Positions 37,961 to 46,531 of a DNA stretch of 64,000 nucleotides are shown in pieces. The notes beneath the pieces were generated by a model, which ran no database searches, was not told the origin of the DNA, and saw nothing but the letters and a program-made list of their open reading frames with translations. This stretch comes from Pseudomonas duriflava. GTDB taxonomy: Bacteria; Pseudomonadota; Gammaproteobacteria; Pseudomonadales; Pseudomonadaceae. The stretch's first letter is position 1. Each line of letters begins with the position of its first letter. The stretch spans positions 62,001-126,000 of the forward strand of contig NZ_VLKY01000002.1 in the NCBI RefSeq assembly GCF_007830155.1, written 5' to 3'. Position numbers and translations under genes: made by a program.

Positions 37961-38590
37961 ATGAGTGCCCTACGACGTATTTGGGACCACTTCGAGGAAG
38001 GCTTCATCGCTTTTCTTCTGGCGGCCATGACGCTAGTGACCTTCACGTATGTGATCCTCAATAATTTTTACACCCCTTTCTATAATTTGGGCGACTACCT
38101 GGGCGGCAACGAAACGCTGCTGGCCATTGGCGACACGATTCTTGATATGGCGCAGTCCATGACCTGGAGCAGCGCCCTGACCAAAGCCCTGTTCGCCTGG
38201 CTGATCTTCTTTGGCCTTGCCTACGGCGTACGTACAGCAGGTCATATTGGAGTGGATGCATTGGTCAAACTGGCCAGTCGTCCGATTCAGCGCGTTATTG
38301 GACTCATCGCCTGCCTGTGCTGCCTGGCCTATGCCGGCCTGATTGCCGTAGCCAGCTACGACTGGGTACATACCCTCCTGACCGCCAATATTGGCGCAGA
38401 GGATCTGGGGCACTTTGGTATCAAGCAGTGGCACATCACCCTGATCGTGCCATTCGGCTACGCCATGGTGTTTATCCGCTTCCTGGAGATTTTCGTGAGA
38501 ATTGCACGTAACCAGCAGACCGGTCTCGGCCTGGCGGATGAAGCGGCCGATGCCCTGAAACTGAAAGAGCACGAGGGTCAGAAGCCATGA
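37961..38590 (+). CDS. dctQ: TRAP transporter small permease DctQ
   Basis: A 209-residue protein with four membrane helices and the DctQ pattern (FEEGFIAFLLAAMTLVTFTYVILNNF, GVRTAGHIGVDALVKLASRPIQR). It is the small membrane subunit that pairs with DctM. ATG 37961 has GGGAG upstream and is favoured over a start at 37919, whose extra residues are not membrane-like. Its stop overlaps the dctM start as ATGA. Confidence 0.9.
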   Translation: MSALRRIWDHFEEGFIAFLLAAMTLVTFTYVILNNFYTPFYNLGDYLGGNETLLAIGDTILDMAQSMTWSSALTKALFAWLIFFGLAYGVRTAGHIGVDALVKLASRPIQRVIGLIACLCCLAYAGLIAVASYDWVHTLLTANIGAEDLGHFGIKQWHITLIVPFGYAMVFIRFLEIFVRIARNQQTGLGLADEAADALKLKEHEGQKP

Positions 38591-39870
38591 CCGTACTGTT
38601 TCTCTTTGTTGTACTGTTCGTTTTGATGTTTATCGGCGTACCGATTGCGGTATCTCTCGGGCTCGCCGGCTCCGTCACGATCATGCTGTTCAGCCCTGAC
38701 TCGGTTCGCTCGCTGGCTATCAAGCTGTTCGAGACCTCCGAGCACTACACGCTGCTGGCGATCCCGTTCTTCCTGCTGTCCGGCGCCTTCATGACCACCG
38801 GCGGCGTAGCCAGGAGACTGATCGATTTCGCCAACGCCTGCGTGGGCCATATCCGTGGCGGTCTGGCTATTTCCGCTGTACTGGCCTGCATGCTGTTCGC
38901 CGCCCTTTCCGGTTCTTCTCCGGCAACTGTAGCCGCCGTGGGATCCATCGCCATTGCCGGGATGGTTCGCTCTGGCTATCCCCAGGCCTTTGGCGCCGGT
39001 ATCGTGTGTAACGCCGGTACGCTAGGCATCCTGATTCCACCGTCCATCGTCATGGTGGTATACGCCGCCGCCACCGAGCAGTCGGTTGGCAAGCTGTTTA
39101 TGGCAGGGGTCATCCCAGGTTTGCTGCTGGGTGTCGTGTTGATGGTGGCGATCTATATCGTCGCACGAAAGATGAATCTGCCCGCACTGCCCCGCGCTAC
39201 GCTCCGTGAGTTTCTCACCACTGCACGCAAGGCAATCTGGGGCCTGCTGCTGATGGTGATCATCCTTGGCGGGATCTATTCGGGCATGTTTACACCGACC
39301 GAGGCCGCGGCCGTGGCTGCAGTGTATGCAGGCTTCGTGGCCTTGTTCGTCTACAAGGACATGACCCTGCGCGACTGCCCCAAGGTGCTTTTGGAATCCG
39401 GCAAGCTGAGCATCATGCTGATGTTCATCATCGCCAACGCCATGCTGTTCGCCCATGTGCTGACCACCGAGCAAATCCCGCAACAGATCACCGCCTGGGT
39501 AATCGAGATGGGGCTGCAACCCTGGCAGTTCCTGCTAGTGGTAAACGTTCTGCTGCTAGTAGCCGGTGCGTTCATGGAGCCTTCGGCAATCATTCTGATT
39601 CTGGCGCCGATTCTCTTCCCGATTGCCATACAACTAGGCATCGACCCGATCCACCTTGGCATCATTATGGTGGTGAATATGGAAATCGGTTTGATTACGC
39701 CACCGGTAGGATTGAACCTGTTCGTCACTTCCGCCGTAACGGGTATGCCGTTGGCAAGTGTAATCCGTGCAGCAATGCCATGGTTAATGCTGCTGATCAG
39801 CTTCCTAATCATTATCACTTATATCCCGGCCATTTCTCTGGCTTTGCCGAACTGGTTGGGAATGAGCTAA
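38587..39870 (+). CDS. dctM: TRAP transporter large permease DctM
   Basis: A 427-residue protein with about 12 membrane segments, the sodium-coupled transport subunit. Visible DctM motifs are FMFIGVPIAVSLGLAGS-like residues 9-27, the ALSGSSPATVAAVGSIAIAGM segment near 105, the GILIPPSIVMVVYA segment near 145, and GLITPPVGLNLFVTSAV near 365. Translation is coupled to dctQ. A strong bidirectional terminator follows at 39885. Confidence 0.94.
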   Translation: MTVLFLFVVLFVLMFIGVPIAVSLGLAGSVTIMLFSPDSVRSLAIKLFETSEHYTLLAIPFFLLSGAFMTTGGVARRLIDFANACVGHIRGGLAISAVLACMLFAALSGSSPATVAAVGSIAIAGMVRSGYPQAFGAGIVCNAGTLGILIPPSIVMVVYAAATEQSVGKLFMAGVIPGLLLGVVLMVAIYIVARKMNLPALPRATLREFLTTARKAIWGLLLMVIILGGIYSGMFTPTEAAAVAAVYAGFVALFVYKDMTLRDCPKVLLESGKLSIMLMFIIANAMLFAHVLTTEQIPQQITAWVIEMGLQPWQFLLVVNVLLLVAGAFMEPSAIILILAPILFPIAIQLGIDPIHLGIIMVVNMEIGLITPPVGLNLFVTSAVTGMPLASVIRAAMPWLMLLISFLIIITYIPAISLALPNWLGMS

Positions 39871-39884
39871 CACCCCTCCAGTGC

Positions 39885-39920
39885 ACACAACAGCCCGGTC
39901 TCTGCCGGGCTGTTGTGTTT
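39885..39920. terminator. Bidirectional terminator after dctM
   Basis: ACACAACAGCCCGG (39885-39898) pairs perfectly with CCGGGCTGTTGTGT (39905-39918) over 14 bp with a 6-base loop, followed by TT. It lies between dctM and the convergent cold-shock/DUF1294 gene. Confidence 0.85.
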
Positions 39921-39933
39921 AGGCAGTTTGTGA

Positions 39934-40626
39934 TTAAAACAACAAGGGCAACCCCTGCAGGCGATGAAAAAACAATACATCCAGCCAAAAGACCTGATGC
40001 ATCAACACGATGATCCAGAATACTGCCTGGTAACTCACCTTACGCGTCTTGTGGCGAAATACCTGCTGAGCAATAAGGCCACCTGGCCAGCCGCCTGCCA
40101 ATTCGATCAGATGCAACGTGTTTTCCGGGATACGCCGCTGCTCCTTTTGTGCGCTCTGCTTATCGTGCCAATAGAACAGGAACGCCACGAGACTCACACT
40201 GAAGTAGAGGGCTAGCGGGAGCAAACCATGCCGAGCCGACAAGGCATATAAGCTACCCCAAAGTGGTAGTACACACAGGGCTCCAAGCACCACGAGCTTA
40301 AGCAGCAGAGCGTGAACCCCCTCATGCGCCTGACGACGCGGGCACGGTGCCTGAGCGGTGCGGGAAGTCGCCTTGGCGACTCCGGGCCGCTGCCGGATGG
40401 AGGGTTGATCCAACGTCAGGCTGGCAGCCAGACGAACATGTTCGGCCCGTAGCCGCCCGGTGCCATCTGGTGTGGCGACATACAAAACCTTATCCCCTGC
40501 CACCGGACGCCGGTCATCCCGTACGACCGAGATATGGGCGAACACTTCCTCTCCGCCTCGATCAGGCCGAATGAACCCGAAACCCTTCTGGTCGTTCCAG
40601 TGCCTTAACGTCCCGCGTTGCTTCAT
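39934..40626 (-). CDS. Cold-shock domain fused to DUF1294 membrane domain
   Basis: A 230-residue protein. Residues 1-65 form a cold-shock domain with both RNA-binding motifs (KGFGFI and VFAHIS). After a basic linker, residues 103-230 hold three or four membrane helices of DUF1294, with FYWHDKQSAQKEQRRIPENTLHLIELAGGWPGG and the FRHKTRKVSYQAVFW signature. The combination ties a nucleic-acid-binding domain to the inner membrane; its function is unknown. It is alone on the minus strand. Confidence 0.9.
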   Translation of the reverse strand: MKQRGTLRHWNDQKGFGFIRPDRGGEEVFAHISVVRDDRRPVAGDKVLYVATPDGTGRLRAEHVRLAASLTLDQPSIRQRPGVAKATSRTAQAPCPRRQAHEGVHALLLKLVVLGALCVLPLWGSLYALSARHGLLPLALYFSVSLVAFLFYWHDKQSAQKEQRRIPENTLHLIELAGGWPGGLIAQQVFRHKTRKVSYQAVFWIIVLMHQVFWLDVLFFHRLQGLPLLF

Positions 40627-40859
40627 CTGCCCGTTCTACCTGAAAAAGCGGGCATGCTACCGGAACACGACGGAGCGGTAACGATATTGCTAGAGCTCGA
40701 CATGTAGTGTCTTTAATGACTCAGCACACCATCACTTGACCGGCCTAAAAAGATTTCCAGCAGGTAAAATCTTTAAAGCCCACGCTACATAGCGTTACAG
40801 GCGAGAGGCCAGGTAAGCCGGGCCTTTCAAACACATAAAATCTCCTGATACGTAACTAT

Positions 40860-40895
40860 GTAAAGACTGCGTAAGGCTTGGGTAAAATCTGTAAA
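40860..40895 (+). promoter_or_regulatory. GTAA repeat array, candidate response-regulator box
   Basis: GTAAA at 40860, GTAAG at 40871, GTAAA at 40882 and GTAAA at 40891 give three repeats spaced 11, 11 and 9 bases, ending about 50 bases before the ATG of the secreted peptide gene. A related copy, GGTAAAATCTTTAAA, lies at 40763-40777, and GGTAAAATCTGTAAA at 40881-40895 matches it in 14 of 15 positions. The pattern recalls direct-repeat boxes of OmpR-type regulators such as CpxR (GTAAA repeats). The regulator is not identified. Confidence 0.5.
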
Positions 40896-40947
40896 TCACT
40901 ACCGTGGCCTGTGCTTTGATAGGGTTTTTATTTCCCCAAGGACTGCC

Positions 40948-41229
40948 ATGAATCGCATGAACGTTCTCCCCCTGACAACTCTGACACTGAGCCTGTTTAG
41001 CGGCCTCGCCCTGGCCGGCCAGGATTCCGGCCCGCCGCCAGGCCCGCATACGCCGCCTCCCTTCGTCTTTAAAGCCTGCGAAGGCCACCATGCAGGCGAT
41101 ACTGTTTCGTTCAAGGCGCCGGATGGCAAAATGCTCTCAGGTGTTTGCAAGGATCTTGACGGCAAATTGGCCGCCCTGCCGGATCATCCGCCCCGTGAAA
41201 AGCATGATGGTCCGCCGCCAGAGAAGTGA
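40948..41229 (+). CDS. Small secreted proline-rich protein with two cysteines (93 aa)
   Basis: Signal peptide MNRMNVLPLTTLTLSLFSGLALA, then a proline-rich linker (PPPGPHTPPP), then a compact core KACEGHHAGDTVSFKAPDGKMLSGVCKDLDGKLAALP with one likely disulfide, and a proline/histidine tail. AAGGA precedes the ATG. Similar small periplasmic proteins in gammaproteobacteria are uncharacterised. It is a single-gene transcript with its own terminator and a possible envelope-stress or metal-stress operator upstream, so a stress role is plausible but unproven. Confidence 0.78.
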   Translation: MNRMNVLPLTTLTLSLFSGLALAGQDSGPPPGPHTPPPFVFKACEGHHAGDTVSFKAPDGKMLSGVCKDLDGKLAALPDHPPREKHDGPPPEK

Positions 41230-41237
41230 TTGCGAAG

Positions 41238-41260
41238 ACCGCCCCGAGGGGCGGTTTTTT
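41238..41260 (+). terminator. Rho-independent terminator
   Basis: ACCGCCCC-GA-GGGGCGGT followed by TTTTT, nine bases after the stop of the small secreted protein gene. Confidence 0.92.
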
Positions 41261-41477
41261 ATGCCAATTCATAGCAGCATCTGTCGACACGTCACACAGG
41301 GCCGAAGCGGCATAGCCGCCCGGCACGGGGCACAGACGCCCTGGCGTACTGTCAGTTGTCTACACCAGACCTGCAGGCCAGACCTCTCAATCTTATCCCG
41401 CTGGTGATGAAAGGAGATCTGGCACCCACTTACGAATCGCAGTATGGTCATGACATCTTCCTCTCACGGACGAGCCC

Positions 41478-42278
41478 ATGGCCCGTAACGACACTACGCC
41501 TCAATCCCAGCACCTCGCCGTTCTCATCGACGCCGATAATGCCCCGGCTGCCATCGTCGAGGGCTTGTTCGAAGAGATCGCCAAGTACGGCATTGCCAGC
41601 GTGCGCCGCATCTATGGTGACTGGACCGGCCCGCAGCTCGGCAAATGGAAACAGGTCCTGCTCGACCATTCCATCCAGCCCATGCAGCAGTTCGCCTACA
41701 CCAAGGGCAAGAATTCGACTGACAGCTCTCTCATCATCGACGCCATGGACCTGCTCTACACCCGGCGCTTCGATGGTTTCTGCCTTGTCTCCAGCGACAG
41801 CGACTTTACCCGCCTGGCCATGCGCCTGCGTGAAGAGGGCCTAACGGTCTACGGTTTTGGCGAGGAAAAGACGCCCAAGCCCTTTGTTGCGGCCTGCGAC
41901 AAGTTCATTTACACCGAAATTCTGAGAGCCGACGCCGAGCCTGCCGTCGAGCCAGCGGTTATGGGAAAGTCCGCTGCACCTTCCTTGGGAGACGATCCCA
42001 AACCTGCCGCCAAACCCAAACCGCAAAAGGTTCCGGTGGACTTTATCGCCAAGGTTATCGACGACCTCTCAGACGAAGACGGCTGGGCCAGTCTTCGCGT
42101 GCTTGGCCAGAACATTACCAAGATCCGACCCGCCTTCGATCCACGCCTGTACGGCTTCAAGAAACTCAGCGAACTGCTTAAAGCGCAACAGCGGCGCTTC
42201 GAGATGCAAGAGCATGGCACCAGTGGCGGCAGGATGCTGTATGTGCGGAATCGGCAAGGGAAGAAGGGCGAGAAGTAA
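41478..42278 (+). CDS. NYN-domain protein with C-terminal OST-HTH/LOTUS domain (LabA/DUF88 type)
   Basis: A 266-residue protein. Residues 10-155 form a NYN (PIN-like) nuclease fold with acidic sites LAVLIDADNAPA, TDSSLIIDAMDLLYT and LVSSDSDFTRLAMRLRE. After a proline/lysine linker, residues 185-262 match an OST-HTH (LOTUS) RNA-binding domain (FIAKVIDDLSDEDGWASLRVLGQNITKIRPAFDPRLYG). The domain pair suggests an RNA-targeting endonuclease. Its role in bacteria is not established. It stands alone; a bidirectional terminator follows. Confidence 0.9.
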   Translation: MARNDTTPQSQHLAVLIDADNAPAAIVEGLFEEIAKYGIASVRRIYGDWTGPQLGKWKQVLLDHSIQPMQQFAYTKGKNSTDSSLIIDAMDLLYTRRFDGFCLVSSDSDFTRLAMRLREEGLTVYGFGEEKTPKPFVAACDKFIYTEILRADAEPAVEPAVMGKSAAPSLGDDPKPAAKPKPQKVPVDFIAKVIDDLSDEDGWASLRVLGQNITKIRPAFDPRLYGFKKLSELLKAQQRRFEMQEHGTSGGRMLYVRNRQGKKGEK

Positions 42279-42358
42279 GTAATAGCGCTCGAGTCCATTT
42301 GATAGGTACCGCCCTGCTCGCTCCTAGTCCGTGACTTAACAACGCGCTTTCTAAACGT

Positions 42359-42387
42359 AAAAGGCCAGTCTCTTGACTGGCCTTTTA
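42359..42387. terminator. Bidirectional terminator between the NYN gene and bauC
   Basis: AAAAGGCCAGTC (42359-42370) pairs perfectly with GACTGGCCTTTT (42375-42386) with a TCTT loop. A and T runs give U-tracts both ways. Confidence 0.92.
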
Positions 42388-42391
42388 CTAA

Positions 42392-43888
42392 TTAACCATT
42401 ACTCGGAAACGCAAATTGCGCCGCCTCATGGCTGGCCCGTTGCGGCCAGCGTTGGGTAATGGTTTTGCGGCGGGTGTAGAAGCGCACGCCATCCGGGCCA
42501 TAGGCGGCGAGGTCGCCAAAGATCGAGCGCTTCCAGCCGCCAAAGCTGTGGTAGGCCACCGGAACGGGTAGCGGGACATTGATGCCGACCATGCCCACTT
42601 CAATCTCGTCGCTGAACAGACGCGCAGACTCGCCGTCACGGGTAAAGATGCAGGTACCGTTGCCGTACTCATGGGCGTTGATCAGCGCGATGGCCTCTTC
42701 CAGGCTGTTTACGCGCACCACGCACAGCACCGGGCCAAAGATCTCTTCTTTATAGATACGCATCTCCGGCGTGACGTGATCGAACAGGCAACCGCCGAGG
42801 AAGAAGCCGTTGCTGTGGTCGGCGACCTTGAGGCTGCGACCGTCGACAACCAGCTTGGCACCCGCTGCTTCGCCGTCTTGTACATAGCCGGTGACTTTTT
42901 CCAGCGCGGCCTTGGTGACCAGCGGGCCCATGTCGAGCCCCTTGCAGGTGCCAGGGCCAACCTTGAGGCTCTGAATCTGTGGGGTGAGTCGCTCGATCAG
43001 CGCATCGGCAATCTGATCACCCACGCACACCGCCACGGAGATGGCCATGCAGCGCTCGCCGCAGGAGCCGTAGGCAGCGCCCATCAGTGCGCTGACGGCG
43101 TTGTCCAGGTCGGCATCAGGCATCAGCACCGCGTGGTTCTTCGCGCCGCCCAGGGCCTGGACGCGCTTGCCGCGGGCCGCGCCTTCCTTATAGATGTATT
43201 CAGCAATCGGGGTGGAGCCGACAAAGCTCAACGCCTTGACCTCGGGCGCCTGAATCAGCGCATCCACGGCATCCTTGTCGCCATGCACCACGTTTAGTAC
43301 GCCCTTGGGCAGACCGGCTTCATACAGGAGTTCAGCAATCAGTAACGTGGAGCTGGGGTCGCGTTCGGAGGGCTTGAGGATAAAGCAGTTGCCGCAGGCA
43401 ATCGCCAGCGGGTACATCCACAGCGGCACCATGGCCGGAAAGTTGAACGGCGTAATACCGGCAACCACACCTAGCGGCTGGAAGTCGGACCAGCTGTCAA
43501 TGGCAGGACCGGCGTTGCGGCTGTACTCGCCCTTGAGCAGCTCGGGCGCAGCGGTGGCATATTCGACGTTCTCGATACCACGCTTGAGTTCACCGGCGGC
43601 GTCTTCCAGTGTCTTGCCGTGCTCTTCACTGATCAGCTGCACGATACGCTGCTCGTTCTGCTCTAGTAGTTGCTTGAAGCGGAACAGGACCTGGGCGCGC
43701 TTGGCCGGTGGAGTGTTGCGCCACGCGGGGAAAGCCGCCTTGGCCGCGTCGATGGCTTTTTGTACCGTTTCGCGGCTGGCCAACGGTACCTGATGGATGA
43801 CGTCGCCAGTCGAAGGGTTGTAGACGTCTGCCGTTCGGCCGCTGTCGGCAAAGGCTTCGCCGTTAATGAGGTGATTCAAGGTGGTCAT
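42392..43888 (-). CDS. bauC: CoA-acylating malonate/methylmalonate-semialdehyde dehydrogenase
   Basis: A 498-residue MmsA-family dehydrogenase that converts malonate semialdehyde (or methylmalonate semialdehyde) to acetyl-CoA (propionyl-CoA) with NAD and CoA. TPFNFPAMVPLWM near 146, the nucleotide site VGSTPIAE near 223 and catalytic Cys280 in GSCGERCMAI are visible. The usual general-base Glu is replaced in QALGGAKNH, as is typical of the MmsA type. It follows bauA by 61 bases, so malonate semialdehyde from beta-alanine is the likely main substrate, as for PAO1 bauC. The extreme C terminus (SHEAAQFAFPSNG) is of usual MmsA form. Confidence 0.9.
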   Translation of the reverse strand: MTTLNHLINGEAFADSGRTADVYNPSTGDVIHQVPLASRETVQKAIDAAKAAFPAWRNTPPAKRAQVLFRFKQLLEQNEQRIVQLISEEHGKTLEDAAGELKRGIENVEYATAAPELLKGEYSRNAGPAIDSWSDFQPLGVVAGITPFNFPAMVPLWMYPLAIACGNCFILKPSERDPSSTLLIAELLYEAGLPKGVLNVVHGDKDAVDALIQAPEVKALSFVGSTPIAEYIYKEGAARGKRVQALGGAKNHAVLMPDADLDNAVSALMGAAYGSCGERCMAISVAVCVGDQIADALIERLTPQIQSLKVGPGTCKGLDMGPLVTKAALEKVTGYVQDGEAAGAKLVVDGRSLKVADHSNGFFLGGCLFDHVTPEMRIYKEEIFGPVLCVVRVNSLEEAIALINAHEYGNGTCIFTRDGESARLFSDEIEVGMVGINVPLPVPVAYHSFGGWKRSIFGDLAAYGPDGVRFYTRRKTITQRWPQRASHEAAQFAFPSNG

Positions 43889-43905
43889 ATCGATTCCCTG
43901 TAGAG

Positions 43906-43935
43906 GCGGCGCGCCGGGTAATGGTGGCGCGCCGC
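43906..43935 (-). other. Strong hairpin between bauA and bauC
   Basis: GCGGCGCGCC (43906-43915) pairs perfectly with GGCGCGCCGC (43926-43935) with a 10-base loop in the 61-base spacer. No U-run follows, so it more likely tunes the bauA:bauC mRNA ratio or stability than ends transcription. Confidence 0.7.
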
Positions 43936-43949
43936 TGTACGAAAAATGA

Positions 43950-45293
43950 TCAAGCCGTTGCGTTGAGGGCTTCGCCTACGGCGTCGAACAGGCGGTCCAG
44001 CTCTTCCGGGGTGCTGATAAAGGGCGGGCCGAATTGCAGGGTGTCGCCGCCGAAACGGACGTAGAAACCGGCTTTCCACAGTTTCAGTGAGGCCTCGTAG
44101 GGGCGGACGATCGCATCGCCGTCACGTGGGGCGAGCTGGATCGCACCCGCCAGACCGTAGTTACGGATGTCGACGATGTGCTTGGCACCGCGCACGCCGT
44201 GCAAGCGGCTCTCGAAGTGCGGGGCCAGTTCAGCCACACGCTGAATAAGGTTGTCTCGCTCCAAGATTTCCAGCGCAGCAAGGCCTGCGGCACATGCCAC
44301 AGGATGCGCTGAATAGGTATAGCCGTGACCGAACTCGACGGCATAATCCGGTGTGCCTTGGTTCATGAAGGTGTCGTGGATTTCCTTGGTCGCTACCACC
44401 GCGCCCATAGGGATCACGCCGTTGGTGATCTGCTTGGCAAGGTTCATGATGTCGGGCGTGACGCCAAAGCTGTCTGCACCAAACATGGAGCCGGTACGGC
44501 CAAAGCCGGTAATCACTTCGTCAAAGATCAGCAGGATGTTGTGCTGCGTGCAGATCTCGCGCAGGCGTTGCAGGTAGCCCTCCGGCGGCACGATTACACC
44601 AGCCGAGCCGGACATGGGCTCGACGATGACCGCCGCGATGTTGGAAGCGTCGTGCAGTTCGATCAGTTTGAGCATTTCGTTCGCCAGCTCGACGCCGGTC
44701 TTGGGCATGCCCTTGGTAAATTCGCTGCCCGGCAAGAGGGTGTGCGGCAGGTGGTCTGCATCCATCAGCTGGCCGTACATCTTGCGATTGGCGCCAATGC
44801 CGCCCAGGCTGGTCCCGGCGATGTTGACGCCGTGGTAACCCCGGGCTCGGCCGATCATCTTGGTCTTGGTGGCCTGCCCTTTCAGACGCCAGTAAGCACG
44901 GGCCATCTTTACGGCCGTATCGGTGCACTCAGAGCCTGAGTTGACGAAGAACACGTGGTTCAGGTCGCCCGGCGTCAGGCTGGCGATCTTCTCGGCCAGC
45001 TTGAAGGACAACGGATGGCCGTACTGGAAACCCGGCGAATAGTCGAGTTGCAAGGCCTGTTTGCCTACCGCCTCGGCAATCTCCTTACGCCCATGCCCCG
45101 CCCCTACACACCACAGTGCGGAAAGACTGTCGTACAGCTTGCGGCCCTGATCGTCCGTCAGGTACGCGCCCTCGGCCGCCACCAGGATGCGCGGATCCTT
45201 TTTGAACGCACGGTTGGCGGTATAGGGCATCCAGTGATGGGTCAGGTCGAGCTCGCTGGCAATCGGTGGAGAAACAGTCAACGGCTGGTTCAT
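43950..45293 (-). CDS. bauA: Beta-alanine (omega-amino acid):pyruvate transaminase
   Basis: A 447-residue class III PLP aminotransferase nearly colinear with P. aeruginosa Bau[17 protein letters not shown] near 21, [19 protein letters not shown] near 118, the PLP Asp258 in [11 protein letters not shown] and Schiff-base Lys287 in NLAKQITNG. It transfers the amino group of beta-alanine to pyruvate, giving malonate semialdehyde and alanine. It is the first gene of bauA-bauC and divergent from bauR. PAO1 also has bauB and bauD, which are absent here. Confidence 0.93.
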   Translation of the reverse strand: MNQPLTVSPPIASELDLTHHWMPYTANRAFKKDPRILVAAEGAYLTDDQGRKLYDSLSALWCVGAGHGRKEIAEAVGKQALQLDYSPGFQYGHPLSFKLAEKIASLTPGDLNHVFFVNSGSECTDTAVKMARAYWRLKGQATKTKMIGRARGYHGVNIAGTSLGGIGANRKMYGQLMDADHLPHTLLPGSEFTKGMPKTGVELANEMLKLIELHDASNIAAVIVEPMSGSAGVIVPPEGYLQRLREICTQHNILLIFDEVITGFGRTGSMFGADSFGVTPDIMNLAKQITNGVIPMGAVVATKEIHDTFMNQGTPDYAVEFGHGYTYSAHPVACAAGLAALEILERDNLIQRVAELAPHFESRLHGVRGAKHIVDIRNYGLAGAIQLAPRDGDAIVRPYEASLKLWKAGFYVRFGGDTLQFGPPFISTPEELDRLFDAVGEALNATA

Positions 45294-45398
45294 AGGGGCC
45301 TCGGAACGGTAGCTTCAATGCTGGGATCGGGGCGCGAAGCGTCCTGCGCTGGGGCAGCACGGCAAGCACCGGTGCCATCAGATTGAACCTGACGTTGG

Positions 45399-45433
45399 TT
45401 GAGTTAAAGCGTATTCTTCTCACGCTTACTCAA
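45399..45433. promoter_or_regulatory. Candidate BauR operator in the bauA-bauR intergenic region
   Basis: TTGAGTTAAAGCG (45399-45411) and CGCTTACTCAA (45423-45433) form a near-perfect interrupted dyad (TTGAGT-N..-ACTCAA arms with AAGCG inside) between the divergent genes. LysR-type regulators bind such T-N11-A-centred dyads beside their own gene. It overlaps the expected bauR promoter zone, so autoregulation is likely. Confidence 0.55.
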
Positions 45434-45448
45434 GGAAAAACTCACCTA

Positions 45449-46372
45449 ATGAGCACATCCCGCAAAGCGCCGCTCGGCCAAGTGAGCGACTTCGATATTC
45501 GCCTCCTGCGTCTGTTCAAGACGGTGGCGGAATGCGGCAGTTTTGCAGCGGCAGAAAGCGCGCTGGGTATCACCCGCTCGGCCATTAGCCTGCACATGGG
45601 CGATCTGGAAAAGCGGCTGGGGATGCGGCTGTGCCAGCGGGGCCGTGCCGGGTTTGCCCTGACTGATGAAGGCCGTGAAGTGCTTAGGGCGAGCCAAAGT
45701 CTTCTGGCGGCTTTGGAAGGCTTTCGCAGCGATGTGAATGCACTGCATCAGCAACTGCGCGGCGAATTGAACATTGGCGTTATCAATAATCTTGTCACTC
45801 TTCCCCGGATGCGAGTGACCCATGCCTTGCGTGAGCTTAAGGCGCAGGGGCCGGGCGTGCGGGTAAATATTGGCATGATGACGCCAGGCGATATTGAGCG
45901 CGGAGTGCTGGAGGGTCGCCTGCATATTGGCGTGGTGCCGCTGATCAGCCCGCTTTCCGGGTTGGAATACACGCCGTTGTATGAAGAGCGCTCGCAGCTC
46001 TATTGCAGCCACGAGCACCCGTTCTTCACCCGGCCGGACGATGAAATCAGCGACGCTGAGTTACAAACGGTCGATGCCGTCGCGCCCAATTATCGGCTTA
46101 CCGCGGAAGCGCTGGGGCGTCACCAGCTACTCAACTGCACCGCGTCAGCCTCCGACCGTGAAGGCATTGCCTTTCTCCTGCATACCGGGAGCTACATAGG
46201 CTATCTACCTGATCACTATGCAGCCAGCTGGGTTGCCCAGGGTGCGTTGCGAGCCCTCAAGCCGGAGCGTTTTCACTATGCCATTCCACTCTGTGTAGCG
46301 ACGCGAAAAGGGCGCCGGCCCCATCTGATTCTCCAGCGGTTCCTAGAAGCCTTGGCGCTTACTCAAGGTTAG
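45449..46372 (+). CDS. bauR: LysR-family regulator of beta-alanine catabolism
   Basis: A 307-residue LysR regulator. The winged helix (DFDIRLLRLFKTVAECGSFAAAESALGITRSAISLHMGDLEKRLGMRLC) is followed by the effector domain. It is divergent from bauA, the same arrangement as in P. aeruginosa where BauR activates the bau genes in response to beta-alanine. The ATG at 45449 lies 12 bases after AAGGAAAAA. A longer frame from 45383 would run through the operator region and is disfavoured. Confidence 0.88.
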   Translation: MSTSRKAPLGQVSDFDIRLLRLFKTVAECGSFAAAESALGITRSAISLHMGDLEKRLGMRLCQRGRAGFALTDEGREVLRASQSLLAALEGFRSDVNALHQQLRGELNIGVINNLVTLPRMRVTHALRELKAQGPGVRVNIGMMTPGDIERGVLEGRLHIGVVPLISPLSGLEYTPLYEERSQLYCSHEHPFFTRPDDEISDAELQTVDAVAPNYRLTAEALGRHQLLNCTASASDREGIAFLLHTGSYIGYLPDHYAASWVAQGALRALKPERFHYAIPLCVATRKGRRPHLILQRFLEALALTQG

Positions 46373-46531
46373 GCCTACTACAAAACCTTACTATTTATAG
46401 GACTAATGCCGGAACCTCGCTAGGGCAGTCCGGTCGTAGTGTGACCACATGCCGCAGCACTCATAATTTGTTACACTATTCTATAGATAGCTTGCTAATA
46501 ATTTTATGCCTTACGACTGATGGGACCCCTT

